Assembly (NCBI RefSeq): GCF_004745075.1
Contig: NZ_RHFH01000009.1
Coordinates: forward strand, 124,001 to 188,000
From: Brevibacterium sp. S111
GTDB lineage: Bacteria; Actinomycetota; Actinomycetes; Actinomycetales; Brevibacteriaceae
Length of the DNA: 64,000 bases
Direction: 5' to 3'
Made by a program: the position numbers and the translations under genes
In this document: positions 26,001 through 35,271 of the stretch, in pieces
Layout: each line of letters opens with the position of its first letter
Numbering within the stretch: the stretch's first letter is position 1
Notes under the pieces: model-generated
Told to the model about the DNA's origin: nothing
What the model saw: only the letters and a program-made list of their open reading frames with translations
Database searches by the model: none

Positions 26001-26040
26001 TGGCTGGTGGCTGGTGGCTGGTGGCTGGTGGTTGGGTGGG
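26001..26040. repeat. short G-rich tandem repeat (7-bp unit)
   Basis: Four copies of CTGGTGG run in tandem, then GTTGGGTGGGG. The strand is rich in GG pairs and triplets, so a two-tier quadruplex is conceivable. It lies between the ABC operon and a convergent membrane-protein gene, about 30 bases after the ATPase stop. Confidence 0.7.
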
Positions 26041-26096
26041 GCGATCCACAGCGGGGCGGAGTGTCACCCGGCGTCGGACGGCGACGGGACGGAACG

Positions 26097-26585
26097 TCAC
26101 CCTGCAGCGGGCCGCACCGTCACCCAACGACGGACGGCGACGACGAGCGTGGTGACGAGGCCGATGATGAGGAGCCCGTCGGCGGCGATGTAGAACAGGT
26201 GCAGGGCCGATCCGCCGTCGTCGGTGCCGGCGAGCACGGCATTCGTGCGTTCATTGAGCAGGGGGCGGATGACGATGACCTTGATGATGAGGATGCCGAT
26301 GAGACCGCTGGTCAGGGCTCGATAGACACGGTCGACACCGGTCTTCAGCATCGCCCACAGCAGGATCACCGCGATGACGAGCTCCACCCAGTTCATCGCC
26401 CCGAAGACCAGACGCCCGATGCCCAGCCCCAGCGGAATCGTGATCCCCGGGGCGGTGAACTTCAGCGGCGCCTCGATGAGCGAGATACCGATGATGAGCC
26501 CGAGCCACACCGCCGGCAGAAGGATGCGTGCTCCCGCCGCGAGCCGGGTGTCCTGAGTGCTGAAGAAGTTGGCCATGCCCAGCAT
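26097..26585 (-). CDS. four-helix membrane protein of unknown function
   Basis: A 162-residue protein with four hydrophobic segments (LLPAVWLGLIIGISLIEAP; MNWVELVIAVILLWAML; LIGILIIKVIVIRPLL; LFYIAADGLLIIGLVTTLVV). The first helix motif with Glu-Ala-Pro and the Asn-Trp-Val-Glu in the second recall DUF4149-like four-helix proteins, but I am not sure of the family. ATG 26585 has GGGAG 4 bases upstream; ATG 26576 is the alternative. It is divergent from the amidohydrolase with 60 bp between them and converges on the ABC operon. Confidence 0.75.
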   Translation of the reverse strand: MLGMANFFSTQDTRLAAGARILLPAVWLGLIIGISLIEAPLKFTAPGITIPLGLGIGRLVFGAMNWVELVIAVILLWAMLKTGVDRVYRALTSGLIGILIIKVIVIRPLLNERTNAVLAGTDDGGSALHLFYIAADGLLIIGLVTTLVVAVRRWVTVRPAAG

Positions 26586-26632
26586 TCTACTCCCGGTAGA
26601 AAGGCTGCTCGTGGGGGAGCTGAGGCGGCACT

Positions 26633-26638
26633 TAGACT
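26633..26638 (+). promoter_or_regulatory. -10 box of a probably leaderless gene (amidohydrolase)
   Basis: TAGACT ends 7 bases before the ATG at 26646, with no purine-rich ribosome site between. The transcript would start at the initiation codon. Confidence 0.45.
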
Positions 26639-26645
26639 GGTGCCC

Positions 26646-28610
26646 ATGCGTCTGTTCTCCAACGCCGTTGTGCGCACCTTTGCGCCCGCCGCTCGCCCCG
26701 ACAGTGCCGATCCCCACCCGGACGATGCCGCTCGCCCGGACGAATCCACTCACCCCGCGACCGCCGGCCACCCGGATAATGCCGCCCACTCCGACGATAC
26801 CCGCCCATCCGTCGCACCCGATGCGATCCTCGTCGACGGTGAGACCATCGTCGCCGTCGGCACCCGGGCCGAACTCCTCGACATCGCCGCCGCGGAATCG
26901 TCGACGACGGCGGCGCTCGCCTCGGCGGGCGGGGTCGGAGCGACCACGGTCATCCCCGGCCTCGAAATCGACGAGATCGACTGCGGCGGGCAGGTCATCC
27001 TCCCGGGATTCGTCGACGGGCACATGCACTCGATCATGTACGCCGATTCTCTGACCGACCTCGATCTGTCCCAGACGAAATCCCTCGCCGAGGCGGTCAC
27101 CGCCATCCGCGAACGAGCAGATTCCCTCCCCGTGGGCACTTGGGTTGTCGGCTCCGGCTGGGACCTCAACAAATGGGACGACCCGTCCTGCCCGGACCGG
27201 ACGCTGCTCGACGCCGAGGTGCCCGACCATCCCGTGGCGATGTGGTCCCTCGACCTGCACACCCTGTGGGCCAACGCCCACGCCCTCGAGATCGCCGGCA
27301 TCGACGCGTCGACCGAAGATCCCTCAGGCGGCAGCTTCGTCCGCGACGATGACGGGCAGCTCACCGGCCTCGTGCGCGAAGACGCCACCGACCTCGTCGC
27401 CCGCTTCATCCCCGAACTCAGCCGTGAGGAGCAGGTCGAACGCCTCGCCGTCACGCAGAAGCTGTTCCTGTCCCAGGGACTGACCGGCATCCACGACTTC
27501 GACGGCATCGCCTCGACGCTGGGATGGAACGACCTGCGCGAAGCCGACCGGCAGGACATGCGGGTCACGCTCTTCCTGCGCGGACCCGAAGTGCCGTGGG
27601 CGATCGAAACCGGCTGGCACACCGGCGACGGAGACGACTGGCTGCAGAGAGGCGGGCTCAAACTCTTCTCCGACGGCGCGCTCGGCTCCCACACCTCGCA
27701 CATGTCCTCACCGTTTCCCGAAACCGACGGTGAGGCGGAGAACTTCGGCATCGCACAGATGACCGAGGACGAACTCTTCGACCAGGCCCGCATCGCCACC
27801 GAGGCGGGCATCTCCGTGGCCATCCACGCCATCGGCGACCAAGCCAACCACCACGTGCTCGAAGTCTTCGAACGTCTGCGCGAGATCACCGCGGCCGCCG
27901 AGGAACGCTTCGACCGGCCGTTCCGCCACCGTGTCGAACACGCCCAGTTCATCCAGCCGGGCGACGTCGCCCGCTTCGCCGAACTCGGAGTGCTCGCGTC
28001 CATGCAGCCCCGGCACTGCATCTCCGACCTGCACCTGCTCCACCTCATCGACGAATCCGCGCAGCTGGCCGCTTATGCTTGGCCGGATCTGCTCGCTGCG
28101 GGTGCCCAAGTGATCTTCGGCTCCGATGGGCCCGTTGAACCTGCCAACCCGTTCGCCGCGATCTACGCGGCGATGACCAGGGCGAACATCTCAGGGGACG
28201 CATCGACGAGCTTTCAGCCCGCGCGTCGGCTCAGCGCCGCCGAGGCCATCCGTCTGCACACGCAGGGGCCGGCTTTCGCCGCCGGTTTGGAATCGCGGCG
28301 CGGCTATCTGGCACCGGGCATGGACGCGGACTTCATCGTCGTCGACACGGATCCGTGCGCGGCCGACGGGCTCAACGCCGACTCCTGCCGGGCCGACGGG
28401 TTCAACGCCGACTCCTGTGCGGCCGAAGGGGTGAGCGCCGAGGCGGCTGTGCAGGGAACATCGACACGACCGGATCGGGCGGAGGTCGACGGAACCGACG
28501 GGCTCCTCGGCTACGATTCCGAAGAAGCGCTGTTCGCCCACGCCGAGGCGATCCGCGACACCCGTGTCGCGCTCACCGTCGTCGGCGGCGAGATCAAATA
28601 CGAAGCCTGA
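26646..28610 (+). CDS. YtcJ-like metal-dependent amidohydrolase
   Basis: A 654-residue amidohydrolase of the AepA/YtcJ type (family normally about 520-560 residues). Metal-site motifs are GFVDGHMHSIMYADSL (about residue 117), GISVAIHAIGDQANHHVL (about 390), RHRVEHAQFI (about 425) and FGSDGPVEPANPFAAI (about 497). It hydrolyses an unknown amide or imide. The extra length comes from a Pro/Asp/His-rich insertion at about residues 17-58 that separates the start from the DGETIVAVG strand, and from a three-fold ten-residue repeat near 570-600. The -10 box abuts the start codon. Confidence 0.88.
   Translation: MRLFSNAVVRTFAPAARPDSADPHPDDAARPDESTHPATAGHPDNAAHSDDTRPSVAPDAILVDGETIVAVGTRAELLDIAAAESSTTAALASAGGVGATTVIPGLEIDEIDCGGQVILPGFVDGHMHSIMYADSLTDLDLSQTKSLAEAVTAIRERADSLPVGTWVVGSGWDLNKWDDPSCPDRTLLDAEVPDHPVAMWSLDLHTLWANAHALEIAGIDASTEDPSGGSFVRDDDGQLTGLVREDATDLVARFIPELSREEQVERLAVTQKLFLSQGLTGIHDFDGIASTLGWNDLREADRQDMRVTLFLRGPEVPWAIETGWHTGDGDDWLQRGGLKLFSDGALGSHTSHMSSPFPETDGEAENFGIAQMTEDELFDQARIATEAGISVAIHAIGDQANHHVLEVFERLREITAAAEERFDRPFRHRVEHAQFIQPGDVARFAELGVLASMQPRHCISDLHLLHLIDESAQLAAYAWPDLLAAGAQVIFGSDGPVEPANPFAAIYAAMTRANISGDASTSFQPARRLSAAEAIRLHTQGPAFAAGLESRRGYLAPGMDADFIVVDTDPCAADGLNADSCRADGFNADSCAAEGVSAEAAVQGTSTRPDRAEVDGTDGLLGYDSEEALFAHAEAIRDTRVALTVVGGEIKYEA
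28356..28445 (+). repeat. 3 x 30-bp coding tandem repeat
   Basis: Units at 28356-28385, 28386-28415 and 28416-28445 encode three versions of a ten-residue Cys-x-Ala-Asp-Gly-x-Asn-Ala-Asp-Ser-like unit in the C-terminal part of the amidohydrolase. The third unit is the most diverged. Confidence 0.85.
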
Positions 28611-28715
28611 CCGCTGGCCCGGCCGCCCACGCCGAAACCGGCCCCGCCCGGCCGGGCCACTGATTCGGCCAGGCCGAAACCGGCCCCGGCCGCTGACCGT
28701 GAAGGATCCCCGCTC

Positions 28716-30029
28716 ATGCCTCGTTCGTTTCTGGCTCAGGCTCGCAAGGTCGATGAGGCCACCCCGGATACCCGCAGCCGCGAAGTCGACTTCCTCCGCG
28801 CGGCCGCGATCACCGTCGTCGTCCTCGGGCATTGGACGATCATCGCCGTCAGCGTCGGCGGCGGCATCAACCCGCATGGTCTGCTCGATCAAGCCCGTTG
28901 GACGCACCCGCTGACCTGGGTGTTCCAGGTGATGCCGATCTTCTTCCTCGTCGGCGGCTACTCCAACGCTCTGTCGTGGCGCTCGGCGAGGCGGCGGAAC
29001 ATCGGGTATGCCGAGTGGCTGCGAGCTCGCCTGCGCCGCCTCGGCCTGCCGCTCATCCCGCTGCTGCTCGTGTGGTTGGTCACCTGCGTCATCGCCGTGG
29101 CCGCAGGGGCCGAGCCCGCGGCCGTGCAGCTGGCCTCCCAGATGGCGTTGGTGCCGACCTGGTTCCTCGCCGCGTACCTGCTCGTCGTCATCGTCGCCCC
29201 ACCCTGCCTGATCCTGTGGGAGAAATGGGGATGGTGGTCGATCATCGTCGGCATCGGCCTCGCCGGAGTCATCGATGTCATCAGCATCGCCACCGAGAGC
29301 ACACTCGCCGGCTACCCGAACTACCTGCTCGTGTGGGCGAGTTTCCACCAGTTCGGCTACGCCTGGCTCGATGACCGCCTGACCAGCCTCAAACGCTGCG
29401 CGGCGCTCTTCGCCATCGGCGCGATCGGCCTCGGGCTCCTCGTCGGATTCGGCCCCTACCCGGTGTCGATGATCACGGCAGGCACCGATGCCATCTCGAA
29501 TTCCTCGCCGACCCGCGTGACCATGGCCTTCCTCGGCATGGCCCAGGCCGGCATCGTCCTCATGCTGAGGCGCCCACTGGCGGCACTGCTGCGCAGCCCC
29601 GGTCTGTGGTTCGTCACCGTTATGGTCAATCAGCGCATCATGACCTGGTTCCTCTGGCACCTGACCGCGCTCACGGCACTGGCCAATGTGCTCATCGGCC
29701 TCGACGCCGACGCTGTGCTGCCCGAACCGCTGACCGGGATCTGGTGGCTGACCCGGCCGCTGTGGGCCATCGCGCTGCTGGCGATCACCGGAGTGCTCGT
29801 GGCGATCTTCGGTCGCTTCGAATCACCGCAGCCCGACGACCGTCCCGCACCCCCGACATGGATGCCGATCGCCGCTTCGGCCGCGATCTGCGCGGGCCTG
29901 GCGATCATGGCCGATACCGGGATGGTCGACGGGCACGGTGTGACCTGGATCTGGCCGCTGCTGCCGATCGTCGGCATGCTCGCCTTCGGCGTCGTCCGCC
30001 TGCCCGGCCGGCGGACCGCCGAGGACTGA
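28716..30029 (+). CDS. membrane acyltransferase, acyltransferase-3 family
   Basis: A 437-residue integral membrane protein with about ten helices. The family start is clear: SREVDFLRAAAITVVVLGHW, then MPIFFLVGGYSNALSW and the cytoplasmic loop ARLRRLGLPLIPLLL; QRIMTWFLWHLTALT lies near the C terminus. The family transfers acyl groups to extracytoplasmic sugars, lipids or peptides. The start ATG has GAAGGAT upstream. It lies 105 bases after the amidohydrolase and ends at a hairpin shared with the convergent SDR gene. The acceptor is unknown. Confidence 0.85.
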   Translation: MPRSFLAQARKVDEATPDTRSREVDFLRAAAITVVVLGHWTIIAVSVGGGINPHGLLDQARWTHPLTWVFQVMPIFFLVGGYSNALSWRSARRRNIGYAEWLRARLRRLGLPLIPLLLVWLVTCVIAVAAGAEPAAVQLASQMALVPTWFLAAYLLVVIVAPPCLILWEKWGWWSIIVGIGLAGVIDVISIATESTLAGYPNYLLVWASFHQFGYAWLDDRLTSLKRCAALFAIGAIGLGLLVGFGPYPVSMITAGTDAISNSSPTRVTMAFLGMAQAGIVLMLRRPLAALLRSPGLWFVTVMVNQRIMTWFLWHLTALTALANVLIGLDADAVLPEPLTGIWWLTRPLWAIALLAITGVLVAIFGRFESPQPDDRPAPPTWMPIAASAAICAGLAIMADTGMVDGHGVTWIWPLLPIVGMLAFGVVRLPGRRTAED

Positions 30030-30045
30030 GCACAACGAGACTGAT

Positions 30046-30085
30046 TTCGCCGAGGCGGGACCGAACGTCGCCCCGCCTCGGCGAA
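30046..30085. terminator. bidirectional terminator built from the GCCGAGGCGG motif
   Basis: TTCGCCGAGGCGGG (30046-30059) pairs perfectly with CCCGCCTCGGCGAA (30072-30085), 14 bp with a 12-base loop. It occupies the gap between the convergent acyltransferase and SDR stops. Both arms are copies of the motif that recurs across the window. Confidence 0.7.
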
Positions 30086-30087
30086 TC

Positions 30088-30900
30088 TCAGATGTGGCGG
30101 CCGCCGGAGATCTCGGTGACCGTGCCCGTGAGGTAGCTGGACAGGCCCGAGGCCAGGAACAGCACCACCGAGGCGACCTCCTCGGGTTCACCGGCACGCC
30201 CCAGCGGAATGTCGGCGAGCTTCGAATCGATGGCGTGCTGGGGCATGGCCGCGGTCATCGCGGTGTTGATGAAGCCGGGCTGGATCGCGTTGATGCGGAT
30301 GTTCTTGAACGCGACCTCCTTCGACACGGCCTTCGTCATGCCGACGATTCCGGCCTTCGCCGCCGAATAGTTCGACTGTCCGGGGTTGCCGACCTTGCCG
30401 CTGATCGAGGACACGTTGATGATCGACCCGCCTCGGTCCTGTTCGCGCATGAGCGCCGTGGCGACTTTGAGGCCGTTCCAGGTGCCGCGCAAGTGGACGG
30501 AGATGACGTCGTCGAACTGTGCCTCGGTCATCTTCCGGATCGTCGAGTCGCGGGTGATGCCGGCGTTGTTGACCCAGATGTCGACGCCGCCGAAGATGCT
30601 GGTGGCCGCCTCGGCGAGTTTCTCGACGGCATCGAGGTCGGACACATTGCACACGACCCCGGCCGCGGAGCCCTCACCGCCGAGTTCGGTCACGGCCGCC
30701 TGCAGGTTCTCTTCATTCATATCGCCGAGGACGACCTTCGCGCCCGAGTCGACGAGGCTGCGGGCCATCGCCAGGCCGAGCCCCTGCCCGCCGCCGGTGA
30801 CGACGGCGACCTTCCCGGTCAGCAGGCCGGGAACGGCGGTGACCCCGCCGGTTTCGGTGACGGTGATGCCGGTGCTCGCTGCGGTGGTGGATTCGGTCAT
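30088..30900 (-). CDS. 3-oxoacyl-ACP/CoA reductase-type SDR
   Basis: A 270-residue classical short-chain dehydrogenase/reductase. The cofactor motif is [14 protein letters not shown] (about residue 34), followed by VNNAGI, the catalytic serine in NVSSISG, and YSAAK supplying Tyr and Lys. An Asp after the second strand (GDMNEEN) suggests NAD(H) preference. It is the last gene of a three-gene operon after an acyl-CoA dehydrogenase and a CoA transferase. It therefore probably oxidises or reduces a 3-hydroxy/3-oxoacyl-CoA in a degradation route. The start ATG follows AAAGGAAT. Confidence 0.9.
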   Translation of the reverse strand: MTESTTAASTGITVTETGGVTAVPGLLTGKVAVVTGGGQGLGLAMARSLVDSGAKVVLGDMNEENLQAAVTELGGEGSAAGVVCNVSDLDAVEKLAEAATSIFGGVDIWVNNAGITRDSTIRKMTEAQFDDVISVHLRGTWNGLKVATALMREQDRGGSIINVSSISGKVGNPGQSNYSAAKAGIVGMTKAVSKEVAFKNIRINAIQPGFINTAMTAAMPQHAIDSKLADIPLGRAGEPEEVASVVLFLASGLSSYLTGTVTEISGGRHI

Positions 30901-30930
30901 GGTGATTCCTTTCGTCAGAGACGGGCTCGA

Positions 30931-32094
30931 TCAGAGGTTGAACTGGGGCTTGTGCGCGCCGCTCAGCAGCTGCCGGGCGACGACGACGCGCTGGACTTCG
31001 GAGGTGCCTTCGTAGATGCGGAACAGCCGGGCGTGGCGGTAGAAGCGTTCGACCGCGGACTCGCGCATGTAGCCCATTCCGCCCTGGATCTGCACGCCCG
31101 TGTCGGCGATGCGGGCGAGTGCTTCGGAAGCGAAGAGCTTCGCCGAGGAGGGGCCGAGCTTGCGATCGGTGCCTTCGTCCCAGCGCTGTGCGGCCGAGAG
31201 CACGAGTGACTTCGCTGCGGCGGTGTCGGTGTAGATATCGGCGAGCATCGCCTGGACGAGCTGGAAGCGAGCGATGGGCTCCCCGCCCTGTTTCGCCTCG
31301 GCGGCGAAGCGGACGGATTCGTCGAGGATGCGGATGGACTGGCCCACGCAGATCGCGGCGATGTGCAGCCGGCCCTTGTTCAGTGAGGCCATGGCCGCGT
31401 AGAAGCCCTTCTCCTCTTCCCCGCCGATGAGGTTGGCAGCGGGCACGCGGACATCGTCGAAGAAGATCTCCGAGGTCCAGGCGCCTGCCTGACCCATCTT
31501 GTGGTCGTGCGGGCCGACGGTCACGCCCTCTGCCGTGGTGGGAACGAGGAAGACGGAGATGCCCTTCGACCCGGTGGCGTTCGGGTCGGTGCGGGCGAAG
31601 ACCATGAGCACGTCGGAGGCCTCGGCGTTGGTGATGAAGCGCTTGGAGCCGTTGATGATGTAGTCGTCGCCGTCGCGCACGGCCTTCGTCCGCAGGCCCG
31701 AAGGATCGGAACCGGCCTCGGATTCGGTCAGCGCGAAGGACGCGACGACCTCGCCGGAGGCCAGGCGGGGCAGCCATGCGGACTTCTGTGCGTCGGTGCC
31801 GTAGTTGACGAGCACCTGCCCGGCGATGCCGTTGTTCGTGCCGAACAGCGACCGGAACGACGGCGTCGTGTAGCCGAGTTCCATGGCCAGGAGGGCATCC
31901 TGTTCGGCGTTGAGTCCGAGGCCTCCGTACTCCTCGGGCAGAGCCCAGCCGAAGAGGCCCATCTCGGCGGATTCTCTGATGATCGCCTCGGGGAACGCGT
32001 CCTCGTCCTCGACCTGCGTCTCGAGCGGGACGACCTTCTCGCGGACGAATTCGCGGACTGCGGCGAGGATGTCATCGAGTTCTGTGGTGTCCAT
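30931..32094 (-). CDS. acyl-CoA dehydrogenase
   Basis: A 387-residue flavoprotein of standard length. The N-terminal helical domain (ESAEMGLFGWALPEEYGGLG), FAD-binding motifs (SFALTESEAGSDPSGLRT; GSKRFITNA) and the C-terminal IYEGTSEVQRVVVARQLL, with the catalytic Glu position of the short/medium-chain type, are all visible. It introduces a 2,3-double bond into an acyl-CoA and passes electrons to ETF. It sits between the CoA transferase and SDR of the same operon, with gaps of 30-75 bp. The chain length cannot be deduced. Confidence 0.95.
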   Translation of the reverse strand: MDTTELDDILAAVREFVREKVVPLETQVEDEDAFPEAIIRESAEMGLFGWALPEEYGGLGLNAEQDALLAMELGYTTPSFRSLFGTNNGIAGQVLVNYGTDAQKSAWLPRLASGEVVASFALTESEAGSDPSGLRTKAVRDGDDYIINGSKRFITNAEASDVLMVFARTDPNATGSKGISVFLVPTTAEGVTVGPHDHKMGQAGAWTSEIFFDDVRVPAANLIGGEEEKGFYAAMASLNKGRLHIAAICVGQSIRILDESVRFAAEAKQGGEPIARFQLVQAMLADIYTDTAAAKSLVLSAAQRWDEGTDRKLGPSSAKLFASEALARIADTGVQIQGGMGYMRESAVERFYRHARLFRIYEGTSEVQRVVVARQLLSGAHKPQFNL

Positions 32095-32169
32095 GAGTGT
32101 GTCTCCTTCGAACGGTGGTCGCTGCGGTGCGGGTGTGTGGAGCTGCTGGTGTGCCGGGCGGGGTGCCGT

Positions 32170-33396
32170 CTAGAGGGTGTCGAGCCAGTAGCGGATGCGG
32201 TCGGAATCGGCACCGAGTTCGGGTGGGGCGAGATCGTAGGAGACCTCGGACTTCGACAGGGTGATCGGATTGCGCACCGTCGGGATGATGCGCTCGCCGC
32301 TGCCGGTCTCCACGACAGGTTCGAGACCGAGACTCTTCGCATGTTCGACGCCTTCGGCGATCGTATTGATCGGGGCGCAGGGCAGGCCCGCGGCCGAGAG
32401 CTTGTCGAACCATTCCTGTGCGGTGTGGGCTTGGAGGGCCTCGAGCAGTTCGGGTTCGAGGGCATCCCGGTTCGCGTTGCGGTTCTTTGCGGTGGCGAAC
32501 CGCGCATCGTCGCACCAATCGGGTCGTCCGACCACCTCGGCGAGGATGGCGAACTGGCCGTCATTGGCCGCGGCGATGATGAGCTCACCGGACTTCGCGG
32601 CCATCGGCTGATACGGGTACAGGCTCGGGTGGGCGTTGCCCATCCGGGTCGGAGTGACACCCGCGGCGGCATAGGCGCCGGACTGGTTGACCAGGCCGGA
32701 CATGGCCGAGGACATGAGGTTGGTCTCGACGAGCTGGCCCTCGCCGGTCAGCGTCTTGTGTGCGACGGCCGCGAGGACGCCGATCGTGGTGTGCAGCCCG
32801 GTGATGACGTCGAAGACAGCGACTCCGGCGCGGTAGGGCGATCCTTCGGGGTTGCCGGTCACCGACATGAAACCCGACAGTGCCTGCATGAGCAGATCGT
32901 AGCCGGGAAGCGGATTCTGCGGGCCGAACCCCGTGACCGAGGCGAAGATGACGTCCGGATTGGACTCCGTGACGCTGTCGTAGTCGAGTGCGAACTTCTT
33001 CAGACCGCCCGGTTTGAAATTCTCGACGATGATGTCGGCACGGGCCGCCAGCTTCTGAGCGACCTGGAGATCTTCGGCGTCGGCGAAGTCGAGGACGATG
33101 TCGTACTTATTGCGGTTGACCGACAGGTAATAGGTGGCATCGTCGTCGCGCACCGGCGGCGCCCAATGTCGGGTGTCATCGCCCTTGGGCCCTTCCACCT
33201 TGATGACTGTCGCCCCGAGGTCGGCGAGCATCATCGTCGAGTAGGGGCCGGCGAGGACGCGGGAGAAATCGACGACGAGTTGCCCCGACAGCGGCCCGGA
33301 CCCGGCGCGGGGGAGGAACTCCTCGAGGCGGTCGTGGGCAGAGCCGTGGGCAGGGGAGCGGCGGTGATCGTCTGCGGTGGTGGTCGACTGCTCCAT
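32170..33396 (-). CDS. CaiB/BaiF family III CoA transferase
   Basis: A 408-residue family III CoA transferase. Typical segments are VVDFSRVLAGPYSTMMLADLG, KVEGPKGDDTRHW (the catalytic Asp lies downstream of this KxE region), VNRNKYDIVLDF, ADIIVENFKPG and DLLMQALSGFMSVTG. It moves CoA between an acyl-CoA donor and a carboxylic acid, so it would activate the substrate that the dehydrogenase and SDR of the same operon process. I use the ATG at 33396 (MEQSTTT); 67 codons are open upstream but read as intergenic DNA. An inverted-repeat operator lies about 180 bases upstream. Confidence 0.9.
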   Translation of the reverse strand: MEQSTTTADDHRRSPAHGSAHDRLEEFLPRAGSGPLSGQLVVDFSRVLAGPYSTMMLADLGATVIKVEGPKGDDTRHWAPPVRDDDATYYLSVNRNKYDIVLDFADAEDLQVAQKLAARADIIVENFKPGGLKKFALDYDSVTESNPDVIFASVTGFGPQNPLPGYDLLMQALSGFMSVTGNPEGSPYRAGVAVFDVITGLHTTIGVLAAVAHKTLTGEGQLVETNLMSSAMSGLVNQSGAYAAAGVTPTRMGNAHPSLYPYQPMAAKSGELIIAAANDGQFAILAEVVGRPDWCDDARFATAKNRNANRDALEPELLEALQAHTAQEWFDKLSAAGLPCAPINTIAEGVEHAKSLGLEPVVETGSGERIIPTVRNPITLSKSEVSYDLAPPELGADSDRIRYWLDTL

Positions 33397-33841
33397 CGGC
33401 GAATGTCTTCCCGTCTGTCGTGGTCTGGCGGAACCGGCCGCGACCGGCGTTCGGGCGGTGCCGGGTTGCAGCCGGCCGCGTTCGGTGTCCGGGCGACCCC
33501 GGGCGGTGCCGGGGCCGCACTGATATGTGGCACTGCGACGTCTGTGGCGTGTGTTCGGCCTCATCATATAACGAAAACAGCAATAATGTACATGCATTAC
33601 TGCTGATTAGAGTATTGACGGTGTGCTGGTCAGGAGTCGCTCGGGAGTCTGAGTGGGCTCCGGCAAGAGTCCGTCTGGTCAGGGGATCCGGCAGACCTGG
33701 GAGCCCGGCAGCCCAGGGAGCCCGGCGGGGCCCCGGCAAGCCCAGGGAATGGACCGATTCCGACCGCCTCGGGCGCGGTCGACCGCGAATCAGGGCGGCC
33801 AGCTCCAGGGAGAATTCGCAGGTGATTCGTATGATGAATGT
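33397..33841. other. divergent control region, about 445 bp
   Basis: Between the CoA-transferase operon and the alpha/beta hydrolase. The part nearest the operon is GC-rich, the centre (33545-33630) is AT-rich and carries the operator-like repeat, and the part near 33690-33745 holds imperfect direct repeats of GGGAGCCCGGC/CCCAGGGA. I see no further gene. Confidence 0.5.
33579..33604. promoter_or_regulatory. 26-bp inverted-repeat operator candidate
   Basis: AGCAATAATG (33579-33588) and CATTACTGCT (33595-33604) are complementary at 9 of 10 positions around a six-base centre. On the minus strand the repeat overlaps a plausible -35 (TGTACA) for a TTATAT -10 at about 33567-33572, so a bound repressor would block the CoA-transferase operon. 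The regulator is not evident nearby. Confidence 0.45.
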
Positions 33842-34585
33842 GTGGACGAACAACCGAGCCTGACCGAACAGCGAGTTCTGCTGGTGCCTGGGACGCTGAT
33901 GTCGGCGAAGTCATACGACGCGGTGAGGGCCCATGCCGATCTTCGCGCCGACGGGCTCGACGCCGACGGCGTCGAGTGGATGCTCGACGTTCCCCACTGC
34001 GACATCCCTCGTGCAGCAGACTGTGTGGCAGAGAGGATCCGGAGCGGCACAGGGCCGGCGATCCTCGTCGGCCATTCGACCGGCGGCACCATCGCCGCGG
34101 TCACGGCACTCAACCACCCTGAGCTGGTCTCCGGGCTGGTCCTCATCAACTCGGGTCCGAATATGATCGGTCACGGCGCTGTGGACCAGATCCTTCAGAC
34201 ACTGCGCGAGAGCCCGACCGACGAGGTGTGGGAGCGCTTCGCGCTCAAGAACGTGGCGCCGGGAGCGCCTCGGCGCTGGATCGACGACATGATCGAGTTC
34301 AGCAGGCGCGCCGGAGCCGCCACGGCGGCCTCGATCCTGCGCAGTCAGGCGCAATTGGACCTGCTCGCCAGTGGTCAGTCGAGCGATCTGGTGGTCGAGG
34401 TGCTGCACGGCAGGCTCGATGAGAAGCGGACTCCGGCCGACGCCGAGGAGTGGGAGCACGTCTTCCCGAAGGCTGCGGTCACAGTGATCGACGACTGCGG
34501 GCATTCTCCGCACTTGGAGGCGCCGAGCCAGGTGGTCGCGGCCGTTCGCCGTGTCGTCGGGACTCTGCAGCGGACCGGCGTCTGA
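33842..34585 (+). CDS. alpha/beta hydrolase
   Basis: A 247-residue alpha/beta hydrolase. Strand and oxyanion region RVLLVPGTLMS, nucleophile elbow VGHSTGGTIAA (Ser about residue 82), an acid near VEVLHGRLDEKR and the catalytic His in DDCGHSPHLEAP are in order. I use GTG 33842 because the preceding 60 codons in frame are repetitive intergenic DNA; the ribosome site is weak. It is divergent from the CoA-transferase operon and converges on the DUF1990 gene. The substrate is unknown; an ester or thioester of the adjacent pathway is possible. Confidence 0.82.
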   Translation: MDEQPSLTEQRVLLVPGTLMSAKSYDAVRAHADLRADGLDADGVEWMLDVPHCDIPRAADCVAERIRSGTGPAILVGHSTGGTIAAVTALNHPELVSGLVLINSGPNMIGHGAVDQILQTLRESPTDEVWERFALKNVAPGAPRRWIDDMIEFSRRAGAATAASILRSQAQLDLLASGQSSDLVVEVLHGRLDEKRTPADAEEWEHVFPKAAVTVIDDCGHSPHLEAPSQVVAAVRRVVGTLQRTGV

Positions 34586-34607
34586 GCCGCGGGCGCCGGT
34601 GTGGGGT

Positions 34608-35099
34608 TCAGCTGCGTCTGTGACGATCCAGGGTCGAGGAGAGCAGCTGCTTCATCCCCTCGGCGTACCGTGCGGCCATCATCCGCTGCGCCGCGACCGA
34701 AAGCGGGGAGAAAGCTCGGAGCAGCGGATGCCCGGGAGCGGAATCCGAGGTGATGGTCACGCCGAGGCGGCCTTCCTGCCCGATGGCGACGAGGAAGGCT
34801 TGCTCGCCCGATTCCAGATGTCCGGGCAGAGTTCGGTAGACGAAGCCGGCCCGAGTCCCCTCGTCGACGACCTCGACGACGATGCACGACCCCACCGGGA
34901 GCACGCGATCACGCCCCCGCCACCGCAGTGGCGCCGAAGGCCATATCGGGTTGAGCCACAGCTCGACGATCTGTCCGGGATGGACGCGACGCGAAGGGCG
35001 AGCGATGACGCCCGCGGATTCCTGGAGAGTCCAGGTGAGGATCGCCTCGCGTGCCAGGGGGGAACAAGTCGGCGTCGCCGAGGCCGAGGTGATGCTCAA
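34608..35099 (-). CDS. DUF1990 family protein
   Basis: A 163-residue protein matching the DUF1990 pattern (a START-like/YndB-type fold): VELWLNPIWPSAPLRWRGRD, the diagnostic GFVYRTLPGHLESGEQAFLV and a C-terminal helix with RAFSPLS. Function is not established for the family. The initiator is TTG, with GGAG about 10 bases upstream. It converges on the alpha/beta hydrolase, stops 22 bases from it, and is divergent from the first SDR of the Lva-like cluster. Confidence 0.8.
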   Translation of the reverse strand: MSITSASATPTCSPLAREAILTWTLQESAGVIARPSRRVHPGQIVELWLNPIWPSAPLRWRGRDRVLPVGSCIVVEVVDEGTRAGFVYRTLPGHLESGEQAFLVAIGQEGRLGVTITSDSAPGHPLLRAFSPLSVAAQRMMAARYAEGMKQLLSSTLDRHRRS

Positions 35100-35271
35100 G
35101 ATGGTTCACTCCACCATTGTCCCCGCAGTCGGCGCCGGGCGCGTCCGAGCATGCGCCAGGTTCTCCTTGTCTTCGGTCGCAGACCTGCATACGATGAGAC
35201 CAGGTCACTGAACGAACGCTCGCTTCACTGCGAGGGCCGCTCGTCGTCTACAGGAACATTGGAGTTCATCT

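Noticed and set aside
31501..33606. A 701-codon plus-strand frame opposite the ACAD and CoA transferase
   Set aside because: Antisense shadow of two well-recognised genes.
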